Both the position numbers and the translations under genes were made by a program. From CAVVEQ01 sp963828855 (GTDB lineage: Bacteria > Chloroflexota > Anaerolineae > Anaerolineales > Anaerolineaceae), in contig CAWHGB010000002.1 in NCBI GenBank assembly GCA_963828855.1, positions 1 to 64,000 of the forward strand: a DNA stretch of 64,000 nucleotides, given 5' to 3'. Below the pieces are notes generated by a model. That model had not been told where the DNA came from, ran no database searches, and saw nothing but the letters and a program-made list of their open reading frames with translations. Shown here in pieces: positions 41,308 to 50,551 of this stretch; positions within the stretch are counted from its first letter, which is position 1; each line of letters starts with the position of its first letter.

Positions 41308-43278
41308 TTATTTGGATGCTTCGAAATAATCCTTCGAAACCATTTCCAAAGGACCCTGGTAGAGGGTTTTTATTAATTCAATGGATAATTTTGATTTGAG
41401 TTCCGCATCCTGCCTGGACCATGTCCGGCTCTTGATTTCAAAGAAATTCCCCAGGGAGGGAACGATCATTTTATCTATATTAATGAAGAATTCTTCCCCT
41501 TTGAAATTGACCAGGAAACGGCGGCGATCCTTTTCAATTTCAACTTCTCTCACTGGCATGAAGTATTCCCGGTAGAACCGCAGACTCTGCGTAGCAGGAG
41601 CCAGGTATCTGGAGCGGGAGAGCAGAACATCCTGAGGAAAGCGGAATTCCACAGCCTGCCCGATCAGGGTCAGGCGGGAACGAACATTCGAAACTTGCCC
41701 ACGTTCATCAATGAAATGGTCCTCGCGATACCTCAGGAAACCCTGCAGCTCGTCCTCAAAAATGAAGTAGGTGTCGTATTCATGGTAATGCCGTTTACGG
41801 ATGATCTCAATTCCGGAGGATTCCAGCGCAGCGATGACTTGCTCGGGATCAGCGATCGCGGTCTTGGCCTGAACCTCGAAGGATTCTTCTTCTGTCAAGC
41901 CGCCAACAGCGATCAATTTGGAAAGAACTGACTCCTCACGTTGAATGAGGAATGAATCAATCTTGCGGGCGTAATCCTGAGCTTCGCGCAGTATTTCCGA
42001 TTCATCCACCGTGAGCAGAACCCTATCCTGCATCAGCCATTTTCCATCGACCATCACATCGGTGACATCGCTGGATTTGGCCGAATAAACAATTTGCGCA
42101 TAGGCAGCATTTGGATCTCGCTGGAAGTGTGGAGAGCTGTGCAAGCGAGAAAGATCTATCAAAATGAGGTCAGCCCTCTTGCCAGGTTCGATCGATCCCG
42201 TGATATCTCCGATGTGGAGCGCTTTCGCACCCATCGAGGTGGACATTTCCAAAGCCTGCTGAGCGGGTAAAGCCGTAGGATCGTTGCTGGTGGTCTTGGC
42301 GAGGAACGCAGCCAGCCGGACTTCTTCGAACATATCCAGGTCATTATTCGAAGCGGGACCATCCGTACCAATCCCGACATTCAAACCGGAATCAAGCATC
42401 TTTTTTACTGGGGCTGCGCCAGAAGCAAGTTTCAAGTTGGAGGAGGGGTTATGGGCAACTCCTGAATGGGCATGCAGAAGGGTTCGCATTTCCCCATCAT
42501 CGATCCAAACACAATGCGCTGCCAGCACCTTCGCTTCGAGTAAACCTTGTTTCTTTACCCAGGGTACAACCGGCATACCCTGATCTCTGCGCATGTTATC
42601 AACCTCTAGCTGCGTCTCGGAGATATGGATCTGGAGCGGGATGTCGAATTCCATCGCCAAATCCGCAGAGGCACGCAGGATATCGGGTGTGCATGTGTAC
42701 GGGGCATGAGGCGCAATGGAAGGGACGATCAAGGGATGACCCTTCCACTTTTTGATGAACTCCCGGGAATATTCTAGCGATTCTTCGTAGAACTTCGCGT
42801 CCGGGGTGGGGAATTTCATTACGCTTTCGCCGCAAACGCCACGCATTCCCACTTCAGCGGTTGCAGTGGCAACATCATCCTCAAAATAATACATATCTGC
42901 AAATGACGTCACCCCGCTGCGGATCAACTCTGCGCATGCCAGGCGGGTACCCAGGCGGACGAATTGCGGGGAGACAAATTCCCTCTCAACAGGCATCATG
43001 TAACCCATTAACCAAACATCAAGACGAAGATCATCCGCGAGACCGCGTAAAAGGGTCATCGGTACATGAGTATGTGCGTTGACCAACCCGGGCATCAGGA
43101 TTTTCCCCTGGCAATCAACAGTATTCAATGCGGTATACCGTTTCTTGATATCTGAAGCAGACCCAAGTGCAAGGATTTTTTGTCCTTTGATGGCTATTGC
43201 ACCCCCGGGGATCTGTGACCGTTCAGCATCCATGGTGAGGATGAAAGCGTTCACGAGAAAAAGATCAACTTGTTCCAT
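41308..43278 (-). CDS. Amidohydrolase (SAH/MTA deaminase-like) fused to a CYTH-like domain
   Basis: Residues 1 to about 445 form a zinc amidohydrolase like 5-methylthioadenosine/S-adenosylhomocysteine deaminase: LMPGLVNAHTHVPM (HxH), IHISETQLE, AAHCVWID, GTDGPASNNDLDM. From about residue 465 a different domain begins, with FEVQAKTAIADPEQVIAALES, YHEYDTYFIF, GFLRYRED and FFEIKSRTW. This is the beta-strand pattern of CYTH/triphosphate-tunnel enzymes, with ExExK varied to EVQAK. I know of no standard protein with this fusion. If the tunnel keeps its basic and acidic residues it could act on triphosphates. GGAGAAA precedes the ATG. Confidence 0.78.
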   Translation of the reverse strand: MEQVDLFLVNAFILTMDAERSQIPGGAIAIKGQKILALGSASDIKKRYTALNTVDCQGKILMPGLVNAHTHVPMTLLRGLADDLRLDVWLMGYMMPVEREFVSPQFVRLGTRLACAELIRSGVTSFADMYYFEDDVATATAEVGMRGVCGESVMKFPTPDAKFYEESLEYSREFIKKWKGHPLIVPSIAPHAPYTCTPDILRASADLAMEFDIPLQIHISETQLEVDNMRRDQGMPVVPWVKKQGLLEAKVLAAHCVWIDDGEMRTLLHAHSGVAHNPSSNLKLASGAAPVKKMLDSGLNVGIGTDGPASNNDLDMFEEVRLAAFLAKTTSNDPTALPAQQALEMSTSMGAKALHIGDITGSIEPGKRADLILIDLSRLHSSPHFQRDPNAAYAQIVYSAKSSDVTDVMVDGKWLMQDRVLLTVDESEILREAQDYARKIDSFLIQREESVLSKLIAVGGLTEEESFEVQAKTAIADPEQVIAALESSGIEIIRKRHYHEYDTYFIFEDELQGFLRYREDHFIDERGQVSNVRSRLTLIGQAVEFRFPQDVLLSRSRYLAPATQSLRFYREYFMPVREVEIEKDRRRFLVNFKGEEFFINIDKMIVPSLGNFFEIKSRTWSRQDAELKSKLSIELIKTLYQGPLEMVSKDYFEASK

Positions 43279-43302
43279 TTTTTCTCCTAGGTAGAGGTGA
43301 TT

Positions 43303-44452
43303 TTAACCCAGATTCCGGCGGATGAAATCAAGAATGGTATTCCTGCTCCAGGTAGTTACCGAGTCCTGCGGACCGGCAAAATATCTAGTAGATTGGTTAT
43401 GGTTGGAATTCCATGACCAAAACAATGCCAATTCTGACCGTGCATCACCATCGGTTTGGATAATTCCCAAACATGGATCATTAAAAATTTCGGCCGCGGA
43501 GGAAAAAGGTCCCTGAAAATCTTTCGTAATCTTCTCAGTAGGTATTTGTGAGAATCGCATTAAGGGGAGCAAATCAACCGGGATCAATTTTTGGAGCAGA
43601 TCCTCATAAAAGGGCGGGGTGAGGATTTGAATTGTGCAATGCAATTCATTCATACGAACGGAAATCACCGAAGATAGACTCTGGGAACCTTCGCCAAAAA
43701 TATTTTCACGAAGCCGATTCCTAATGGTTTCACGAACGGGTTCGATGATCTGATCTGCAGAAGATTTATCTTCTGCGCTGGCAGTGATGCGGATATCCAC
43801 AATTCCAGGGTGAGCCAGGAGGCCGACCGTAGGATTATCTGACTTTTCGAGATCAGCGATCAATTCATCGACCATAGACTCCCCGATCCCGGAACAATGA
43901 AGAACGCAAGTGTTGATGATCGAACGTATTTTGTATTTGGTGCGGATGAATGGAATGATGCTCTCTTGTAGGATGAATTCCATCTCTCCTGGAACTCCAG
44001 GGAGTGAGGCGATCATTTTTTCATCGAGCTCTACGATGAAAGCAGGTGCTGTTCCGACGGGATTTCCAATTGATATGCTTCCCTGCGGAACAAATGCCTG
44101 GGTGCGATTGTTATCGGTTGCTGGACGGTTAAAGTAGGGAAAAACGAGCTTGAATTGCTTCCCAAAGCGATTCACGGAACTCCAACTTGCGGCTAACGGC
44201 GTGTGCAACCGCTGCACGCGTTGGATCATCGACGGTGGGACCTAAACCACCTGTCGTGATGATGATTTGCGCCCTAGACAGGGATTCCCGGATCATCTCG
44301 GATATTCGATGTTCATTATCGCCCACAATTGATGTTCGATAGAGGTTTATCCCCAAATCACGGAAATGACGGGCGATAAATGCGGTATTGGTATCCACAT
44401 TATCCCCAAGAAGGAGTTCGGTTCCGATGGATATTATTTCTGCGATTGGCAT
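43303..44452 (-). CDS. cinA: CinA family protein, frameshifted
   Basis: The first 100 or so residues carry the MoCF-like domain: AEIISIGTELLLGD and ITTGGLGPTVDDPTR. A one-base excess in a run of five T (minus strand, about 44,141-44,147) shifts the frame from QARFSLL* to FPYFNRPATDNNRTQAFVPQGSI, after which the protein continues to 43303. The middle domain matches CinA (NPVGTAPAFIVE, LPGVPGEMEF). The C-terminal 150 or so residues lack the normal amidase motifs and look degenerate. A TACAAT box six bases from the ATG gives a leaderless start. With the shift the gene would be non-functional; an indel error is plausible. Confidence 0.85.
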
Positions 44453-44458
44453 TTTACG

Positions 44459-44464
44459 ATTGTA
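44459..44464 (-). promoter_or_regulatory. -10 box of cinA, leaderless spacing
   Basis: Minus-strand TACAAT, then CGTAAA, then ATG (44452). The start codon coincides with the predicted +1. Confidence 0.55.
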
Positions 44465-44611
44465 TCAGGATGAAAAGAAGGGCGGAAAAATATATCAACT
44501 TGTTTGGTTTTCAAAAAACCCGGACATATCGAAAGAAGTTTGTTCTTCAATTTATGGACGATTGTATACAGAACCGAATTATCGGCAAGTTGAAAATTAA
44601 ACCCCTGGAGA

Positions 44612-45115
44612 TCAGCGGGATTTTTCCTGTTGTTGATAAAGAAGCGCTTCGCGGATTTGCAAGTCGGCGTTGCGTATTTTGCGGGCCAGGTCCACCGAAA
44701 GATTGTACATTACCAGGTAACCTAATTCAGGATTGGATTTACAAAGCTCAAGGAATTTCGTACGAGTAATTTTCAATAACCTGGTTTTATCCTCCCGGGC
44801 AATGGCACTCGCGGAGCGGATCCCCTCATCAACGAGCGCTATCTCTCCAAAACTTTGCCCTCTGCGCAGAAGTGCGATGGCGGAAGGCTGATTGGATTTA
44901 CGATGGGAAGGAGCGACCAGGTCCGGATTGACCAGGATCTCGACCAAGCCTTGTTCGACCAGGTAAAGCTCGCCTTCTCGTGTATTTTCTGAGAAGACCA
45001 CATCTCCCTGTTTGTATTCCAGTTCTTCGCACAAGGATTCGATCAATTTCAACTGGTCTGCGTTCAGGTTGTAGAATAAATCAGTCTCAATCAAGAAGTT
45101 GTTATACTTGGACAT
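44612..45115 (-). CDS. Stand-alone cyclic-nucleotide-binding-like domain protein
   Basis: The 167-residue protein is a CRP-type effector domain: FSENTREGELYLVEQGLVEI, RGQSFGEIALVDEGIRSASAIAREDKTRLLKI (the phosphate-binding cassette FGEIAL...RSASA). It ends in a long helix (LARKIRNADLQIREALLYQQQ) with no helix-turn-helix, so it is not a transcription factor by itself. The start is ATG 45115, because AAGGA lies at the right distance; upstream ATGs at 45163 and 45160 have no such site. It may be a cNMP-responsive partner of another protein. Confidence 0.8.
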   Translation of the reverse strand: MSKYNNFLIETDLFYNLNADQLKLIESLCEELEYKQGDVVFSENTREGELYLVEQGLVEILVNPDLVAPSHRKSNQPSAIALLRRGQSFGEIALVDEGIRSASAIAREDKTRLLKITRTKFLELCKSNPELGYLVMYNLSVDLARKIRNADLQIREALLYQQQEKSR

Positions 45116-45185
45116 GAGATCCTTCCGTTTTGAATAAATTCGATCCAAGAAATCATACATCATAACCCTGTGAATTTCAAACTAA

Positions 45186-45554
45186 ATGAAGAAGAAAATG
45201 TGGAACCAGAAAGTAGGTAAGAGAGGGGAATCATTGGCAGAACAATATTTCCTGGAAAGGGGTTTTTCATTTCTAGAAAGGAATTATCGAACTCCTTATG
45301 GAGAAATTGATCTCGTCTTCGTAAAAGACCATGAGATTATTTTTATCGAGGTCAAAACGCGCACGGGACAGGAATTTGGTTATGGCGAATCCTCAGTGAA
45401 TTCTAGTAAACTTGAGCACCTGGTTTCATCCGCAGAACATTACATGGCTTGTGGGATTGTAGCTACAGATACATGGCGAATTGATGTCCTGGCAATAGAA
45501 CTCAAGGGAGATGGCCAGGACCCTGAATATGAATGGTTTGAGAATGTCGTATAA
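45186..45554 (+). CDS. yraN: UPF0102 family protein, YraN-like endonuclease fold
   Basis: GKRGESLAEQYFLERGFSFLERNYRTPYGEIDLVF, followed by EIIFIEVKTRTG, is the diagnostic pattern of this restriction-endonuclease-like family (D, ExK). Members are linked to DNA repair or recombination, but the function is not settled. The end overlaps the miaA start by 11 bases. It is divergent from the cNMP-domain gene. Confidence 0.92.
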   Translation: MKKKMWNQKVGKRGESLAEQYFLERGFSFLERNYRTPYGEIDLVFVKDHEIIFIEVKTRTGQEFGYGESSVNSSKLEHLVSSAEHYMACGIVATDTWRIDVLAIELKGDGQDPEYEWFENVV

Positions 45555-46497
45555 ATTTCCGCCAAAACCATTAATCATTCTTGTTGGACCTACTGCCGTA
45601 GGGAAATCCCAGTTCGCGCTCAGCTTTGCGAAAGAGGTCGACGGAGAAATCATTTCTGCAGATTCCAGATCATTTTACCGGGGTATGGATATCGGTACTG
45701 CAAAACCAACCCTCGCCGATCTCACCGAAGTGCCTCATCACCTTGTAAATATCGCCAATCCGGATGAAACCATCAGCTTGAGCATTTTTTTGAAATTGAT
45801 CAAAACATCCATTGCCGATATTCACTCACGTGAAAAACTCCCTTTGCTGGTGGGAGGGACTGGCCAATATGTTCGTGCGATCCGGGAGGGATGGAATGTT
45901 CCGGAAGGTGAACCGGATATCCGATTGCGGGAAGTCCTTCAGAAGGTCGCGAAAGAAGAAGGGGCAGGAAAAATCCATACGCAATTAGCCATATTGGATG
46001 AAGAGGCGGCTAGATCCATTGATCCAGCGAATGTACGCAGGATAGTCCGCGCAATAGAGGTGATCTTCACCACTGGCAACAAGTTTTCGCAACAAAAGCT
46101 TCAGGAAGGTTGTCCATACTCCACTATTATGATCGGACTTACCCTGCCAAGAAAAATTCTCTATGCCAGGGTGGATGATAGGATTGATCGGATGATGGCG
46201 GCAGGTCTGGAGGATGAAACGAGGGGATTATTGACGAGGGGTTACACGGAAATCCTGCCGGCAATGTCAGCGATCGGGTATAAGGAAATGACAATGGTGA
46301 TCCGTGGGGAGATCAACAAGGATGTAGCTGTTGCGCAAATGAAAAAACGAACACGGGTTTTCATTAGAAGGCAATCAGCCTGGTTTCATGAGAATGATCC
46401 TGATATTCACTGGTTCGATCCCAGAAATCAGATTCTCGCAGATGTATTACAAACACTTTCGAATCCGGTCAACTGGAAGGTTAAAACTAAAAAATGA
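45544..46497 (+). CDS. miaA: tRNA dimethylallyltransferase MiaA
   Basis: MiaA prenylates A37 of tRNAs reading UNN codons. PLIILVGPTAVGKSQFAL is the P-loop, and ADSRSFYRGMDIGTAKP with VGGTGQYVRAI completes the family signature. Possible starts are ATG 45511, 45529 and 45544. The shortest places the P-loop near residue 12 as usual, and I use it. Its stop overlaps the acyl-CoA ligase start (ATGA). Confidence 0.93.
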   Translation: MSYKFPPKPLIILVGPTAVGKSQFALSFAKEVDGEIISADSRSFYRGMDIGTAKPTLADLTEVPHHLVNIANPDETISLSIFLKLIKTSIADIHSREKLPLLVGGTGQYVRAIREGWNVPEGEPDIRLREVLQKVAKEEGAGKIHTQLAILDEEAARSIDPANVRRIVRAIEVIFTTGNKFSQQKLQEGCPYSTIMIGLTLPRKILYARVDDRIDRMMAAGLEDETRGLLTRGYTEILPAMSAIGYKEMTMVIRGEINKDVAVAQMKKRTRVFIRRQSAWFHENDPDIHWFDPRNQILADVLQTLSNPVNWKVKTKK

Positions 46498-48140
46498 AAC
46501 CTGACCAGCAACCCTGGCTGACACATTATGATCCAGGGGTTTCAACTCACTTGAAATATCCCCAGATCACATTGCCGGATATATTGAAATGTGCCTCGCG
46601 GGCATTCCCAGAACGAGATTGCATAATTGACCAAAACAACAAATATACCTTCAATATGGTGGACGAAAACAGCTCGATTCTCGCAGCGACGCTTATACAA
46701 AATGGAATAGCCAGAGGGGATCGGGTTGGAATGATTTTTCCCAATTCTCCCGAATTCGTTGTTACTTTTTTTGCCATCCTGAAGGCTGGCGGTGTGGTGG
46801 TGGCGGTCAACCCGAATTATAAAATCCCTGAGATCCAATACATGGTCGAGGATTCGGGTATAAAAACCATCCTGGTAAGTACTGCTCAGCATAGCCTGGC
46901 AACCAAATTAAAAGAAATTTCCCCGATCGAATTTGTCGTTCAATATGGTATAGATAAAAATTCTCGCAATTTGATTGTACCGGACGTCGACCGGATTTCA
47001 TCGCGTTCCAATAAAAAATCAACACAAAATCAAGATGAACAAAACCGGTTACCTGTAATTGATCCAGATGACGCTGCGATATTTCAATACAGCGGGGGGA
47101 CGACCGGTGTTCCGAAAGCAGCGGTTGGCTTGCATAAAAACCTGGTGGCGAATGTTAATCAATTTAACGAGTGGCTAAAAAAAATCCCCAATATGAATTC
47201 GGTATTTCTCAGCGCCATTCCTTTCTATCATGTCTATGGGATGGTGCTGGCGATGTGCCTCCCAATCCAGATGCAATCCACGATGATCACAATCTCAAAT
47301 CTTTTAGAGACCGGTCGTATTGTCGATGCGATAAATGAGCACAAACCAAATGTGTTCCCTTGTGTTCCGAGCATGTTTCGAACTCTGATGAAATCAGGGG
47401 ATTTAGATCGGATTCGAAAAGGAGCATTAGAAGTTTGCATATCAGGTTCTGCTCCGCTACTACAATCAGTTAAGGAAGAATTTGAATTGAAAACCGGAGC
47501 AACCATCCTGGAAGGTTATGGGTTATCTGAAGCACCCACCGCGACACACTGCAATCCTCTTGATGGTAAGCATAAGATGAATTCGATCGGAATACCGCTT
47601 CCGGATGTGGATTGTAGAATTGTGGATATGGAAAATGGTAAAAAAGATTTACCACAGGGTGAAGAAGGGGAGTTGATCATCCGGGGTCCACAGGTAATGC
47701 GGGAATATCATAACCGACCTGATGATACGAAAGCCTCCATCCGTAATGGGTGGCTTTATACAGGCGATATCGTCACAATGGATGCAGAAGGTTATTTTTT
47801 CATAACTGGACGGAAGAAGGATTTAATAAAGGTGAGCGGATTCCAGGTCCTGCCTGGTGAAGTAGAGTCAGTTATCAGGCGCTATCCTGGGGTGATCGAT
47901 GTGGTCGTGGCAGGCGTGGATGATGCTACCACCGGGGAACGCCCTAAAGCCTGGATCATCGGCGATGACACCTTTGAAATTAACCAATTGGAAATTCGGC
48001 GATTCTGTAAAAAGTTCCTTGCTGATTACAAAGTTCCGAAAGAATTCGATTTGGTGCAGGATTTCCCCCGAAGCAATATTGGGAAGATTCTTCGAAGGGA
48101 ATTGATTCGATTGGATCGCTTAAAAAAACATCCCGGTTGA
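46494..48140 (+). CDS. Long-chain acyl-CoA synthetase-like AMP-forming ligase
   Basis: The 548-residue ANL-family enzyme has FQYSGGTTGVPKAAVG (P-loop, adenylate), ILEGYGLSEAPTATHCNP, WLYTGDIVTMDAEGYFFITGRKKDLIKVSGFQV and the terminal lysine motif NIGKILRRE. It probably activates fatty acids. Other acyl groups cannot be excluded. It is the third gene of the yraN-miaA operon, an unusual partner for a tRNA-modification enzyme. Its stop codon lies inside a hairpin that terminates ftsH on the other strand. Confidence 0.9.
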   Translation: MKPDQQPWLTHYDPGVSTHLKYPQITLPDILKCASRAFPERDCIIDQNNKYTFNMVDENSSILAATLIQNGIARGDRVGMIFPNSPEFVVTFFAILKAGGVVVAVNPNYKIPEIQYMVEDSGIKTILVSTAQHSLATKLKEISPIEFVVQYGIDKNSRNLIVPDVDRISSRSNKKSTQNQDEQNRLPVIDPDDAAIFQYSGGTTGVPKAAVGLHKNLVANVNQFNEWLKKIPNMNSVFLSAIPFYHVYGMVLAMCLPIQMQSTMITISNLLETGRIVDAINEHKPNVFPCVPSMFRTLMKSGDLDRIRKGALEVCISGSAPLLQSVKEEFELKTGATILEGYGLSEAPTATHCNPLDGKHKMNSIGIPLPDVDCRIVDMENGKKDLPQGEEGELIIRGPQVMREYHNRPDDTKASIRNGWLYTGDIVTMDAEGYFFITGRKKDLIKVSGFQVLPGEVESVIRRYPGVIDVVVAGVDDATTGERPKAWIIGDDTFEINQLEIRRFCKKFLADYKVPKEFDLVQDFPRSNIGKILRRELIRLDRLKKHPG

Positions 48141-48152
48141 ACCCGGGATGTT
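48122..48152 (-). terminator. ftsH terminator overlapping the acyl-CoA ligase stop
   Basis: Minus strand: AACATCCCGG, loop GTTCAA, CCGGGATGTT, then a run of T (complement of A at 48122-48128). The plus-strand stop codon TGA (48138-48140) is within the loop, and the plus strand lacks a good T tract there. Confidence 0.75.
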
Positions 48153-48165
48153 GGTTAATGATTCG

Positions 48166-50025
48166 TTATTTAACAGTAAAGTCTGGGGTTCCGCTGTCTT
48201 TTTTAAAAGGAGTGGGGAATATCTTCTGGAAATCATCCTTTGATAATGTCTCGACTTCCAGCAACTTCTTTGCAATCGCGTCAAGCTGCTTGCGATACTT
48301 TATCAATATTTTTCTGGCTTCCTTATAAGCGGTGTTGACAATTGTTCGAACCTCACTATCTATTTCTTCCGCGACCGCTTCAGAATAATCGCGCTGTTCA
48401 GAGATTTCCCGGCCCAGGAAGATCAATTCTTCCTTTTGACCGTATACCATGGGTCCCATACCAGCACTCATTCCCAGACGGGTGACCATTGTTCGGGCAA
48501 GCTTGGTTACGCGTTCGATATCATTGGAAGCGCCGGAAGTAATGTCATCGAAAACCAGTTCCTCGGCTGCACGTCCACCAAGCAGTGCCACAAGCTCGGC
48601 AAGAAGTTTCTTACGGGGCATGAGGATACGATCCTCTTCAGGAAGGGGCATCGTATATCCACCTGCCATCCCCCGGCCAATGATGGTCACTTTATGAACA
48701 GGGTCATGCTCAGGAAGTGCATTCATGATCACCGCGTGGCCAGCTTCATGGTAGGCGATAATTTTCTTCTCCTCAGGGCTGATCAAGCGACTTTTTCTCT
48801 CTGGTCCAGCGATAACACGTTCAATGGATTCTTCCAGTTCTTCCTGACCGATGATCTTCTTATTACGTCTTGCAGAAAGAATGGCGGCTTCATTAACCAT
48901 ATTCTCTATATCAGCACCTACAAAACCAGGTGTGGAGCGTGCAAGAGTACCCAAATTCACGTCAGGTGCGAGTGGTTTACCTTTTACGTGCACCTTAAGT
49001 ATCGCTTCGCGTCCTTTCACATCGGGGCGGTCCAGCACAACACGGCGGTCAAAGCGGCCTGGCCGCAGCAAGGCTGGGTCCAGGATATCAGGCCGATTGG
49101 TGGCCGCAATGATGATCACATTCGTATCAGTGTCAAAGCCATCCATCTCGACAAGGAGCTGGTTAAGGGTTTGTTCACGCTCATCATGACTGCCACCCAG
49201 TCCGGCACCACGCTGACGGCCTACTGCGTCAATCTCATCCACGAAAACGATAGCGGGTGAATGTCTTTTTGCTTGTTCAAAGAGGTCCCGAACACGGGAT
49301 GCACCAACTCCGACGAACATTTCAACAAACTCTGAGCCAGAAATTGAGAAGAATGGAACTCCGGCTTCTCCCGATACGGCCTTTGCCATCAAGGTCTTGC
49401 CTGTTCCGGGTGGACCCACAAGGAGCACGCCTTTTGGGATCCGGGCACCTATCTGAATAAACTTCTGCGGTTCGCGTAGGAACTCCACGATCTCCTGCAG
49501 CTCTTCTTTTGACTCCTCAACCCCGGCGACATCCTGGAAAGTGACTGTAGGATTCTCACCTGTGAACATCCGTGCTTTTGATTTACCAAAGGACATTGCG
49601 GCATTGTTGCTTCCTTGGGCTTGACGAAAGATGAGGAAAACGAGGAAACCCAATGCCAGCATGGGAATGATATAGGGCAGCGAACTCAAGATCATGGACA
49701 TAATACTAGGCGGGATAACTTCCACCGTGATATTGGTGGAATTCATACGCTGAGGGGTTACTCCGTAATCGAGTAATTGCTGCACAAGTGTAGATTCAGA
49801 TTCTTTAACAGTATCTTTTTCACTTCCGTCGTTGAATACAACATGAATCCGATTGTTTTCACTCGATTGGATTTTTGCCACAAGTCCGCTATTCACATCG
49901 GCGGCTAGTTGATTGATTGAAAGTGATTTTTGTTCCGATTTATTGTTGAAGCTGTAGAAAACCAGAATAAAAATTGAAACCAAGAGAATGATATAGACGA
50001 TATAAGATTGGTTACGGGAACCCAC
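48166..50025 (-). CDS. ftsH: ATP-dependent zinc metalloprotease FtsH
   Basis: Two N-terminal TM helices surround a periplasmic loop; then come the AAA+ domain with Walker A VGPPGTGKTLMAKA, Walker B VFVDEID, SRH RPDILDPALLRPGRFDRR, and the metalloprotease domain with HEAGH. FtsH degrades membrane and regulatory proteins. At 619 residues it is complete. GGAGGA precedes the ATG and a TATAAT box lies at 50063-50068 on the minus strand. Confidence 0.97.
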   Translation of the reverse strand: MGSRNQSYIVYIILLVSIFILVFYSFNNKSEQKSLSINQLAADVNSGLVAKIQSSENNRIHVVFNDGSEKDTVKESESTLVQQLLDYGVTPQRMNSTNITVEVIPPSIMSMILSSLPYIIPMLALGFLVFLIFRQAQGSNNAAMSFGKSKARMFTGENPTVTFQDVAGVEESKEELQEIVEFLREPQKFIQIGARIPKGVLLVGPPGTGKTLMAKAVSGEAGVPFFSISGSEFVEMFVGVGASRVRDLFEQAKRHSPAIVFVDEIDAVGRQRGAGLGGSHDEREQTLNQLLVEMDGFDTDTNVIIIAATNRPDILDPALLRPGRFDRRVVLDRPDVKGREAILKVHVKGKPLAPDVNLGTLARSTPGFVGADIENMVNEAAILSARRNKKIIGQEELEESIERVIAGPERKSRLISPEEKKIIAYHEAGHAVIMNALPEHDPVHKVTIIGRGMAGGYTMPLPEEDRILMPRKKLLAELVALLGGRAAEELVFDDITSGASNDIERVTKLARTMVTRLGMSAGMGPMVYGQKEELIFLGREISEQRDYSEAVAEEIDSEVRTIVNTAYKEARKILIKYRKQLDAIAKKLLEVETLSKDDFQKIFPTPFKKDSGTPDFTVK

Positions 50026-50195
50026 TCGTTCCTCCTGTATTTTTTAGGACAAATTCTTAAGTATTATACCTTTGTGTCCGGAAAAACTCTAATTTGTATG
50101 ATGTGGATTTGAAATATTAATAATCCTCATATATAACTTCCTCAAGAATAAAACGCTGGAGAGGAAATTCAAAATGGTCTTTAAGAAATTATTTG

Positions 50196-50528
50196 CTATT
50201 CTGGAATTACGTCTACAGATGGAAATTCATGGCAGGTGCCGCAACCTACGGAAGGTTCTTTTACCTTCACCTGGTTCCTTTCGCAAAAAGCGGTAACTTC
50301 CATGTGCGGTGAGAGACCCAGAATACCGCCTGAAATTCTCCCATTTTGGGTCATATATTGACAGCCGTTCGCGCGTTGAATGGCGGGGGAGGGACAGGAT
50401 TTGCATAATTTTGTAGACCATCCCCCTTGACCTGCGGCAAGGCTCAACAAACGGCATTCTTCAATGTTTTTACCCCGGAAGTAATCTCCGTAAAAATATT
50501 TACATTCGAAGCCGAAAGGGGTCTTCAT
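50196..50528 (-). CDS. Cysteine-rich hypothetical protein, 110 aa
   Basis: Nine cysteines occur in pairs and singles: FECKYFYGDYFRGKNIEECRLL near the start, LCKSC near 43-46, NGCQYM, FCERN and VGCGTC near the end. Clusters of this kind suggest zinc or Fe-S binding. I do not recognise the family. It is in the same orientation as efp (24 bases downstream of its stop) and has no strong ribosome binding site. It may be a small metal-binding accessory of translation or redox control. Confidence 0.6.
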   Translation of the reverse strand: MKTPFGFECKYFYGDYFRGKNIEECRLLSLAAGQGGWSTKLCKSCPSPAIQRANGCQYMTQNGRISGGILGLSPHMEVTAFCERNQVKVKEPSVGCGTCHEFPSVDVIPE

Positions 50529-50551
50529 TTACAAATTGACAATCAGAAGAC

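Noticed and set aside
44380..44769. Plus-strand open frame between cinA and the cNMP gene
   Set aside because: It overlaps cinA's start and the 3' end of the cNMP gene, has no ribosome site and no family pattern.
48436..49260. Plus-strand open frame inside ftsH
   Set aside because: It is an antisense shadow of a highly conserved gene and shows no protein-like pattern.
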